Assembly: GCA_018675425.1 (NCBI GenBank)
Contig: JABGYD010000044.1
Location: forward strand, 1 to 55,725
Direction: 5' to 3'
Source: Kordiimonadaceae bacterium
GTDB taxonomy: Bacteria; Pseudomonadota; Alphaproteobacteria; Sphingomonadales; Emcibacteraceae
Length of the DNA stretch: 55,725 nucleotides
Made by a program: the position numbers and the translations under genes. Within the stretch, counting starts at the first letter, position 1. Each line of letters starts with the position of its first letter. The notes under the pieces were generated by a model, which saw only the letters and a list, made by a program, of their open reading frames with translations, ran no database searches and was not told the DNA's origin. This document shows, one piece after another, positions 10,548 to 17,667 of the stretch.

Positions 10548-10648
10548 CTTCTTCTCTTTTCTTGAAACTATAAAAGGGCTCGAAACATATTAAATTTCTT
10601 TATAGAACCTTGATAAAGCAAGCCGTCGCATTTGTGAATTATTTTTTA

Positions 10649-11464
10649 TTAAATTGATGGAAAGTTTTCAATGAGCCGTGCGCCCAAGCGGATCGGTTCA
10701 ATGTGTGTAGCTAAACCAGTACTATCATCAGTCTGAACAAAAACTCCACAAAGGGTACCATCACCAAGAGCCGGTGAATAGCGATCTCCGCGTATTTTTT
10801 TAGTAAAACGGTTTATAGGCTCAACCTTATCCATCCCAATCACACTGTTATAATCACCGCACATACCAGCGTCAGTTTGGTAGGCAGTTCCTCCATCAAA
10901 AATTTGTGCATCCGCAGTGGGAATATGACTATGGGTTCCCACTACAAGTGATACTTGGCCATCAAGAAACTGACCCATTGCCATTTTTTCAGATGTTGCT
11001 TCTGCGTGTATATCCACCAATATAAATTTCACCGTTGCGCCAAGTTGATGTTTTTTAAGTTCAATTTCAACCGCTTTAAAAGGATCGTCAAGTGGGTCCA
11101 TGAATATTCGGCCCATAACATTAATTACTAGAATACCTCGGCCACGATTATCCTCAACTATAACAGACCCTTTGCCTGGTGCACCCTCAGGATAGTTAAT
11201 AGGCCTAATCATGCGGGGTTCGGTATTTATATATCTTTTTGTATCTTTTTGATCCCAAACGTGATTTCCGGTTGAAATTACAGCAATACCAAGATCAAAC
11301 AACTCTTTAGCTATTTTTTCGGTTATACCAAAACCAGCAGCAGCATTTTCACCATTAACTATAATCGCATCTGGTTTTAATTTTTCCTGAATTTCAGGTA
11401 ATTTTTCAGCAACAATTTTTCGGCCTGAACGGCCAACTAAATCGCCAAGATATACAATTTTCAC
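10649..11464 (-). CDS. YmdB/TIGR00282-type metallophosphoesterase
   Basis: Calcineurin-like dimetal phosphoesterase; characterised relatives hydrolyse cyclic nucleotides. Seen in the 271-residue protein: YLGDLVGRSGRK at the N-terminus, NGENAAAGFG, the metal motif GNHVWDQKD, a histidine in VDIHAEATSEK, and GTHSHIPTADAQI, the ligand set of this family. It abuts fau (next base) on the same strand, an arrangement often conserved in alphaproteobacteria. The physiological substrate cannot be told from sequence. Confidence 0.9.
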   Translation of the reverse strand: MKIVYLGDLVGRSGRKIVAEKLPEIQEKLKPDAIIVNGENAAAGFGITEKIAKELFDLGIAVISTGNHVWDQKDTKRYINTEPRMIRPINYPEGAPGKGSVIVEDNRGRGILVINVMGRIFMDPLDDPFKAVEIELKKHQLGATVKFILVDIHAEATSEKMAMGQFLDGQVSLVVGTHSHIPTADAQIFDGGTAYQTDAGMCGDYNSVIGMDKVEPINRFTKKIRGDRYSPALGDGTLCGVFVQTDDSTGLATHIEPIRLGARLIENFPSI

Positions 11465-12028
11465 TTAAATAAACCTATATGTTTTTTTTTCGGTTACAAC
11501 TATGTCCAGAGACTGATCATAGCTATCAGTAGGTACGCTCGCAAGCTTTTGATTATCATATCCTATTCCAATCACAACTAATTCTATATTTTTTGCTCTT
11601 AGCTGTTCTATTGTCCGGTCATAATATCCACCACCATACCCCAACCTATTCCCTTTTAGGTCAAAAGCAATAAGTGGTACAAGAAGAACCTCAGGCGTAA
11701 CTATACTCTCGCTCGAATGCATTGTTCCAAAAGGACCTTCTTCAAGTTGAGTTCTCATATTCCATGATCGAAATTCAAGGGGGTTTCCTTTTGGCGTAGT
11801 AGTTGGAATACAAAAAGGAAAACGCGCGGCGTGGAGTGCCTTGAGTATTATAAGGCAATCTAATTCTGAGTGAATAGGTGAATAGCCAGAAATCATTCTT
11901 ATCTCATCTAGTTCTGGCAGCATAATTATCTGGGCAGTAATTTTTCGCGCTGCCATACCATCGTCTTCGGCGTGGGCTCGATCTCGCAATACTAGAGATT
12001 GTTCACGTTGTAATTTTTTATCAAGCAT
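11465..12028 (-). CDS. fau: 5-formyltetrahydrofolate cyclo-ligase
   Basis: ATP-dependent enzyme that converts 5-formyl-THF to 5,10-methenyl-THF, rescuing folate for one-carbon metabolism. The 187-residue protein contains the family core PLIAFDLKGNRLGYGGGYYDRT and the N-terminal basic stretch LVLRDRAHAEDD. It lies directly downstream of the 6S RNA gene, as in E. coli and many alphaproteobacteria (zapA-ssrS-fau order), so it is probably partly transcribed from the 6S promoter. Confidence 0.93.
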   Translation of the reverse strand: MLDKKLQREQSLVLRDRAHAEDDGMAARKITAQIIMLPELDEIRMISGYSPIHSELDCLIILKALHAARFPFCIPTTTPKGNPLEFRSWNMRTQLEEGPFGTMHSSESIVTPEVLLVPLIAFDLKGNRLGYGGGYYDRTIEQLRAKNIELVVIGIGYDNQKLASVPTDSYDQSLDIVVTEKKTYRFI

Positions 12029-12052
12029 GGATTAACTTCAATTAAAATAAAG

Positions 12053-12214
12053 GTGCGGGACCATTTTGCCGTAACTATTTTATATTCTTCAGAACCTAAT
12101 ACGTATAGGTGGGCGCCGCGGTAAAAAGGCCACGGCCCTAGCAGAGGCAGCTCCCAAAGAAGAATTATCGCCCCGAGAATTTAAAGTGAGCCACTAACAA
12201 AACAGAACCCGCCT
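12053..12214 (-). ncRNA. ssrS: 6S RNA (SsrS)
   Basis: Regulatory RNA that mimics an open promoter and sequesters sigma70 RNA polymerase. The 398-base gap between zapA and fau, on their strand, holds a foldable segment of about 160 bases. Its two ends pair: GCGGG (12212-12208) with CCCGC (12059-12055), extended by UUUUG with CAAAA. The 3' part has GCGGCGCCCACCTA followed by a small hairpin ACCTA/TAGGT, a pattern I associate with alphaproteobacterial 6S RNAs, and a second hairpin GCCGTGG/CCGCGGC. Gene order zapA-ssrS-fau is the conserved context. Ends are estimated from the closing stem. The remaining bases 12254-12426 show no gene. Confidence 0.82.
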
Positions 12215-12219
12215 CTCTT

Positions 12220-12253
12220 ATGTAAAGCTTCTTGAGCCACTCGGCAACGTCAA
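12220..12253 (-). promoter_or_regulatory. Likely promoter of the 6S RNA gene
   Basis: On the minus strand TTGACG (12253-12248) and immediately TTGCCG (12247-12242) are -35 candidates; TTGCCG is followed after 16 bases by TTACAT (12225-12220), which ends 6 bases before the inferred RNA start at about 12214. The spacing fits a sigma70 promoter, but the -10 box is weak. Confidence 0.45.
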
Positions 12254-12426
12254 GTTTAAATTTTACTGCATTTTAGTTGGATTTTTAGACGTTTTTAATA
12301 ATGCAGCCGCAAGAAAGCCCTCAATCAATGATTTTACTTATGTACGCCAAGTTCTTATGGCTAGATGTAATAATTCTTTAGCTAACTGAGAATATATAAA
12401 TATTATAATCAACCTTGGGGGGTTAA

Positions 12427-12741
12427 TTAAATTTCAAGATTTTTAGCTAGCTCTTCTATTCTTATAACAGCCTTACCCATTGCAACATCCATCCGTTTTA
12501 ATTCGGCCTCTGATACACCAATTGAGGGTAATTCTCCGTCATTAAAATCATGAAATTCATCCGCAATCATAATCGCTGTCATCAATAGAAGGCGAAGGTC
12601 TCCAACGGGACCCATTCGATCTACAAGACCTTCTGCGCGCTGGCTGATATAATCAGCAAGCATTTTAAGGCGATCTTCACCACCGCTTTGACAAGCGAGA
12701 TGATGCTCTTGATTGTTAAAGGTAACTGATACTTGTCCCAT
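12427..12741 (-). CDS. zapA: ZapA, cell-division protein
   Basis: Small cytoplasmic protein that bundles FtsZ protofilaments at the division ring. The 104-residue product has the N-terminal MGQVSVTFNNQEHHLACQSGGEDRLKMLA pattern of ZapA (beta strands, then LADYI), LLLMTAIMIADEFHD, and a C-terminal helix suited to coiled-coil dimerisation. It is flanked upstream by a small coiled-coil protein and downstream by 6S RNA, the usual alphaproteobacterial setting. Confidence 0.9.
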   Translation of the reverse strand: MGQVSVTFNNQEHHLACQSGGEDRLKMLADYISQRAEGLVDRMGPVGDLRLLLMTAIMIADEFHDFNDGELPSIGVSEAELKRMDVAMGKAVIRIEELAKNLEI

Positions 12742-12756
12742 AGCTTATATTCCTAT

Positions 12757-13068
12757 TTATTGCAGTTTTTGTTCTATAATCAAACTATCAAGCTGCTGGA
12801 TCATAAGCCCAATTTCTTTTTCTGCCGAGTCGCCAACCTCCTCTAATCTCTCAAGGCGTGCCTCAAGCTTCTCAACGTGATTTTTTTCTACTTCTAGTTC
12901 GTGTGTGAGAGAACTATTTTCTTTCTCAAGTTGAGCGATAAATTCAGCATTTTTGCTGTATTTTACCTTGATTATTTCCTGCTTTGATTGAATATTTTTT
13001 TCTAATCTGGCAAGCACTTCTTCTAGTGCCATGACAGTTTTATCTGCGGATAATCTTTTTTCTTTCAC
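12757..13068 (-). CDS. Small coiled-coil protein, DUF4164-like
   Basis: Function unknown. I place the start at the GTG at 13068, because GGAGG lies about 10 bases upstream; a longer frame from a TTG at 13101 and a shorter one from an ATG at 13032 are also possible. The product of about 103 residues is almost wholly helical with heptads (ALEEVLARLEKNI, LEVEKNHVEKLEARLERLEEV). Proteins of this size and kind often precede zapA in alphaproteobacteria (DUF4164 family), which suggests a division-related role; this is inference from position. Confidence 0.7.
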   Translation of the reverse strand: MKEKRLSADKTVMALEEVLARLEKNIQSKQEIIKVKYSKNAEFIAQLEKENSSLTHELEVEKNHVEKLEARLERLEEVGDSAEKEIGLMIQQLDSLIIEQKLQ

Positions 13069-13349
13069 GACTAACTTAACCTCCAACTTGACATTTATCA
13101 ATTTCTATAACCAATAAGATTTGCAACATTATGCTAAAAATATCCACCAAAAAGTATCAGAAATATAAAATCTGACTAAAAAAATTAAAAGATAGTATAA
13201 AATCAACCTTTTTAGTAATACAATATTGACCATGGAGCATAGAAAGTCCATTGTGCGCTTGTTAATTATCAGGATGATATTATTAGTATATCACTCCTAA
13301 AATTTTAAAATAATTTCTAATTAAAATGATAAGGCTGTAATTAATTAAA

Positions 13350-15323
13350 ATGACAATGACAGATCAAAAAATGGCAAATGCAATCCGGGCACTTAGCATG
13401 GATGCAGTTCAGGCAGCAAAATCCGGGCACCCCGGCATGCCAATGGGAATGGCAGATGTAGCCACAGTTCTTTTTACTAAATTTTTGAAATTTGATCCCA
13501 ATTGGCCCGAATGGCCAGACCGTGACCGTTTTATTCTCTCCGCTGGTCATGGCTCAATGCTTATTTATTCACTTCTTTATTTGACCGGTTATAAAAAGCC
13601 AACCATAGATGATATTAAAAACTTTCGGCAACTCCATCAGCCTTGCGCCGGGCACCCTGAAATTGGCGAAGCTCCAGGCATTGAAATGACTACTGGGCCT
13701 CTTGGGCAGGGACTTGCTACCTCAGTTGGCTTTGCTGTAGCTGAAAAACTAAGTGCCACACGCATGGGTAGCGTGATAAATCATAATACCTATGTGATAG
13801 CTGGTGATGGCTGTCTTATGGAAGGGATCTCTCATGAAGCTATCTCTCTGGCTGGACATTTAAAGCTCGGAAAACTTATCGTTCTTTGGGATGATAATAG
13901 CATCTGCATTGATGGTAGCACCAACATGACCGTTTCTGATAATCAGCTTAAACGTTTTGAGGCTTCAAACTGGCATACACAAGCTGTTGATGGCCACGAT
14001 ATGGAAGCAGTGGAACTAGCAATTGAAGCAGCAAAAAGTGATAATAGACCCTCGATGATTGCTTGTAAAACAACAATCGGTTACGGCGCTCCAAATAAGG
14101 GGGGCACATCCGCAACGCATGGCGCCCCACTTGGTGATGCTGAAATCGCTGCTACACGTGAATTTCTTGACTGGCCATCTGATCCATTTATCATTCCAGA
14201 TGATATTTTAAACGCATGGCGCGATGCGGGTCTAAAAGGTGCAAACCTCTCAAAAACTTGGAAAGAAAGATTTGATATTCTTAGTGGCCCTGTTAAAGCA
14301 GACTTCAATCGTCGCCTTAAAAAAGAATTCCCACACGATCTTATTCCTGCACTTAATACCTATAAAAAAGGTCTTGCCGAAAACCCTGTAGGAGTAGCAA
14401 CTCGGATCGCATCTCAAATGGTATTAGAGGTGATCAACCCTATCATGCAAGAAAATATCGGAGGGTCCGCAGACTTAACCGGCTCAAATATGACGCTAAC
14501 CAAAGACCTCAATCCTATTACTGCTGGCGATTTTTCGGGCCGCTATATGTACTACGGTGTAAGAGAGTTTGGTATGGCGGCTACCATGAATGGCCTTGCT
14601 CTACACGGCGAATATATGCCCTATGGCGGTACATTCATGGTTTTTACTGATTATTGCAGACCAGCTATTCGCCTCAGCGCACTCATGAAGCAACGTGTAA
14701 TTTATGTAATGTCTCACGATAGTATTGGTCTTGGCGAGGACGGGCCCACCCACCAACCAATCGAACATCTAGCCTCGCTTCGTGCTATGCCCAATGTTAA
14801 TGTTATGCGGCCTTGTGATGCTATTGAAACTGCTGAATGTTGGCTCTCAGCGCTAGAAGATAAAGAAACACCCTCAATCATAGTTCTTACACGTCAAGGC
14901 CTTAAGCAAGCTCGTTTAGATCACACGGACGAAAATCTTTCTGCCAAAGGCGGCTATGTAATATCTGAAGCCAGCAATAATCCGGAAGTTACCATTATTG
15001 CCACAGGATCAGAAGTTGAAATTGCCATTAATGCCCAAACTGAGCTTGAAGCCGCGGGAATAACTACACGTATCATTTCCATGCCTTGTGCAGAAAAATT
15101 TGATGCTCAGTCTTTAGATTATCAAAGTGATGTGCTTGGAAGTTCTAAAGTTTATGCCTCAATTGAGGCGGGTTCTACCTATGGATGGGACAAGTATGTA
15201 GGTCGTAACGGTATTAAGGTTGGTATAGATGAGTTCGGTGCATCAGCGCCAGCAAAAGACCTATACAAACATTTTGGCGTTACAAAAAATAATCTAATAA
15301 AATTAATTAAAGAAAAATTATAA
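13350..15323 (+). CDS. tkt: Transketolase
   Basis: Thiamine-diphosphate enzyme of the pentose phosphate pathway that transfers two-carbon ketol units between sugar phosphates. The 657-residue protein has AMDAVQAAKSGHPGMPMGMA-type N-terminal residues, the TPP motif GDGCLMEGISHEA ending in WDDNSICIDG, the pyrimidine domain with MYYGVREFGMAATMNGLALHG, and the C-terminal domain with ATGSEVEIA. It opens an operon with gap and pgk (25-base and 1-base junctions). The 281-base divergent gap upstream holds weak promoter-like boxes only (TTGTTA, 16 bases, TATTAG near 13260-13290). Confidence 0.97.
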   Translation: MTMTDQKMANAIRALSMDAVQAAKSGHPGMPMGMADVATVLFTKFLKFDPNWPEWPDRDRFILSAGHGSMLIYSLLYLTGYKKPTIDDIKNFRQLHQPCAGHPEIGEAPGIEMTTGPLGQGLATSVGFAVAEKLSATRMGSVINHNTYVIAGDGCLMEGISHEAISLAGHLKLGKLIVLWDDNSICIDGSTNMTVSDNQLKRFEASNWHTQAVDGHDMEAVELAIEAAKSDNRPSMIACKTTIGYGAPNKGGTSATHGAPLGDAEIAATREFLDWPSDPFIIPDDILNAWRDAGLKGANLSKTWKERFDILSGPVKADFNRRLKKEFPHDLIPALNTYKKGLAENPVGVATRIASQMVLEVINPIMQENIGGSADLTGSNMTLTKDLNPITAGDFSGRYMYYGVREFGMAATMNGLALHGEYMPYGGTFMVFTDYCRPAIRLSALMKQRVIYVMSHDSIGLGEDGPTHQPIEHLASLRAMPNVNVMRPCDAIETAECWLSALEDKETPSIIVLTRQGLKQARLDHTDENLSAKGGYVISEASNNPEVTIIATGSEVEIAINAQTELEAAGITTRIISMPCAEKFDAQSLDYQSDVLGSSKVYASIEAGSTYGWDKYVGRNGIKVGIDEFGASAPAKDLYKHFGVTKNNLIKLIKEKL

Positions 15324-15348
15324 ATTAAATTTCTGGAGAATAACAAGA

Positions 15349-16356
15349 ATGGCAATTCGTGTCGCAATTAACGGTTTTGGTCGAATTGGCCGCTTAGCCC
15401 TACGCAGTATATATGAAAGTGGGCGTGACGATATAAAGGTAGTCGCCATTAATGATCCAGGTGGCCTAGAAACGAATTCTTATCTTCTTAAGCGTGACAG
15501 TGTGCACGGCCCCTTTCCATTCACAGTTATTACCAAAGATAACGCTTTGTTCGTTGATGGTGATAAAATTAATTTTACCTCTGATCGTAAGCCATCCAAC
15601 CTTCCATGGGGAGAACTTGATGTGGATGTTGTTTATGAATGTACTGGTGCCTTCGCTGATAAAGATAAAGCATCAGCGCATTTGGACGCAGGCGCTAAAA
15701 AAGTTCTTATATCTTCGCCAGCATCCGGCGTTAATAAAACTATAGTTTACGGTGTAAATCACGACACACTCGAGGCCGGTGATAATATTATATCAAATGC
15801 TTCTTGCACAACAAATTGTCTAGCACCTGTAGCTCAAGTTCTTAACGATGCGGTTGGGCTTGAAAAAGGTATGATGACAACCGTTCACTCCTACACTAGT
15901 GATCAACGTATTCTTGATGCAAATCATAGGGATATACGCAGAGCACGTGCCTGCGGCCTTTCCATGATCCCTACATCAACCGGTGCCGCACGTGCTGTTG
16001 GTTTGGTCCTTCCGGAACTCGAAGGTAAACTCGAAGGTACTTCTGTGCGCGTGCCAACACCAAACGTTTCTATGATTGATCTAACCTTTGTTTCAGAGCA
16101 CGGTACTACAATCGAAATAATTAATGCGGCCATTAAAGAGGCAGCTAATGGTAGACTTAAAGGTATTCTTGCATATATTGATGAGCCAGTGGTATCTATT
16201 GACTTTAATCATGATGCGCATAGTTCAAATTTTGACTCATCACAAACCTCAGTAATAGGGGGTAATCTTGTGCGTATTCTTGCCTGGTATGATAACGAGT
16301 GGGGTTTTGCCAGTCGTATGTCAGATACTGCTAAAGTACTGCACGAAGTCGGTTAA
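15349..16356 (+). CDS. gap: Glyceraldehyde-3-phosphate dehydrogenase (type I)
   Basis: Oxidises and phosphorylates glyceraldehyde 3-phosphate with NAD(P), in either glycolytic direction. The 335-residue protein has the Rossmann motif INGFGRIGR (7-15), the catalytic Cys153 in SNASCTTNCLAP, and the C-terminal WYDNEWGFASRM. The sequence AINDPGG after the second strand is typical of NAD-using alphaproteobacterial enzymes. A ribosome site TGGAG precedes the ATG. The stop overlaps the pgk start by one base. Confidence 0.98.
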   Translation: MAIRVAINGFGRIGRLALRSIYESGRDDIKVVAINDPGGLETNSYLLKRDSVHGPFPFTVITKDNALFVDGDKINFTSDRKPSNLPWGELDVDVVYECTGAFADKDKASAHLDAGAKKVLISSPASGVNKTIVYGVNHDTLEAGDNIISNASCTTNCLAPVAQVLNDAVGLEKGMMTTVHSYTSDQRILDANHRDIRRARACGLSMIPTSTGAARAVGLVLPELEGKLEGTSVRVPTPNVSMIDLTFVSEHGTTIEIINAAIKEAANGRLKGILAYIDEPVVSIDFNHDAHSSNFDSSQTSVIGGNLVRILAWYDNEWGFASRMSDTAKVLHEVG

Positions 16357-17567
16357 TGACAATTTTTAAAAACATTGAAAGCCTCGGACCCCTAGAAGGA
16401 AAACGCGTCCTTGTTCGCGCAGATCTTAATGTTCCTATGGCAATGAATGATGAAGGTGAACGGATAGTCACGGATGATACACGTATCCAATCTGTAACAC
16501 CAACGATCAAATTTCTTGCAGAAAAAGGGGCACGAGTGATCGTGCTTTCACATTTTGGTCGGCCGCTAGGCATACGAAATATAGATTTATCAATGGAGCC
16601 GCTAGGGCAGCCTCTCGCAAATTCTACACGGCTCCCTGTTTCCTATATTAACGATTGTATTGGGGATGAGGTCTTAGAAGTAATTGACGCCCTTGAGAAC
16701 GGTTCAGTACTTTTGCTAGAAAATGTTCGATTTTATAAAGAAGAAATAAAAAATGATACTAACTTTGCTACTGAACTGGCACGGAACGCTGATCTTTTTA
16801 TAAACGACGCTTTCTCATGTTGTCACCGCGCGCATGCATCAACTGTTGGAATTACAAAAATTCTACCAAGTGCAGCCGGTTTTGCTTTAGAAAAAGAACT
16901 ATTAATACTAGAAGGGGTACTAGAGAAACCTACACATCCTTTAGCAGCCCTAGTCGGTGGTGCCAAGGTCTCTTCCAAGTTGGATGTGCTTAGCCATTTA
17001 GTTGAAAAAGTAGATCACCTTATTATTGGTGGTGGTATGGCAAATACATTTCTCGCAGCTCAAAAGGTGAATGTTGGAGTATCTCTTTGTGAACATGATT
17101 TAATAGAAAAGGCGAGTACAATCCTCGCAAAAGCATTATCAAATAACTGCTTAATTTATCTTCCAACGGATGTTATCGTTGCCAAAGAATTTAAAGAAAA
17201 TGCACAAAGTAGAACTACTAACACTAATGATGTGCAATATGATGAAATGATCCTCGACGTTGGACCTGATACTGTAAAAACAGTTTGTAAAGGTTTGGAG
17301 GCCTGTAAGACATTGATCTGGAACGGGCCACTGGGAGCTTTTGAAATTAGTCCTTTTGACACAGCAACCGTTGCAGTTGCCCTCAAAGCCGGTGAACTCA
17401 CACAAAGTGCTGGCCTTATATCTGTTGCTGGGGGTGGCGATACAATCGCAGCTTTAAATCACGCCGGTATTGCTAATCAATTCTCCCATATTTCAACTGC
17501 AGGAGGGGCATTTTTAGAGTGGATGGAAGGGAGAAAATTACCTGGAGTCCAAGTTCTCTTAGCATAA
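16356..17567 (+). CDS. pgk: Phosphoglycerate kinase
   Basis: Transfers phosphate between 1,3-bisphosphoglycerate and ADP. The 403-residue product has RVLVRADLNVPM at the N-terminus, LSHFGRP, LLENVRFYKEE, the hinge GGAKVSSKLDVL, and the nucleotide site GGGDTIAAL near the C-terminus. The start overlaps the gap stop (TAATG). The gene ends the tkt-gap-pgk operon, with a terminator about 50 bases downstream. Confidence 0.98.
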   Translation: MTIFKNIESLGPLEGKRVLVRADLNVPMAMNDEGERIVTDDTRIQSVTPTIKFLAEKGARVIVLSHFGRPLGIRNIDLSMEPLGQPLANSTRLPVSYINDCIGDEVLEVIDALENGSVLLLENVRFYKEEIKNDTNFATELARNADLFINDAFSCCHRAHASTVGITKILPSAAGFALEKELLILEGVLEKPTHPLAALVGGAKVSSKLDVLSHLVEKVDHLIIGGGMANTFLAAQKVNVGVSLCEHDLIEKASTILAKALSNNCLIYLPTDVIVAKEFKENAQSRTTNTNDVQYDEMILDVGPDTVKTVCKGLEACKTLIWNGPLGAFEISPFDTATVAVALKAGELTQSAGLISVAGGGDTIAALNHAGIANQFSHISTAGGAFLEWMEGRKLPGVQVLLA

Positions 17568-17617
17568 AAAAAACCAAAAAAGTGGATTATTGGCAAAAAA
17601 TAAATACTTTAGCGAAC

Positions 17618-17650
17618 AAAAAAGCCGGTCTGTTTCCAGCTCGGCTTTTA
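17618..17650. terminator. Bidirectional terminator between pgk and the M28 peptidase gene
   Basis: AAAAGCCG..CTG, loop TTTC, CAG..CGGCTTTT: an 11-pair stem with a two-base internal mismatch, flanked by A-runs on the left and T-runs on the right, so it can serve both converging genes. Confidence 0.8.
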
Positions 17651-17667
17651 AATTTAATAGTTTTAGA

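Noticed and set aside
12231-12247. tRNA-like stretch (GCCGAGTGGCTCAAG) upstream of the 6S gene
   Set aside because: It recalls the D-arm of a class II tRNA, but no acceptor stem, anticodon arm or T-arm follows.
13232-13251. Small inverted repeat ATGGA/TCCAT in the tkt upstream region
   Set aside because: Five-base arms with a ten-base spacer are expected by chance and no regulator is indicated.
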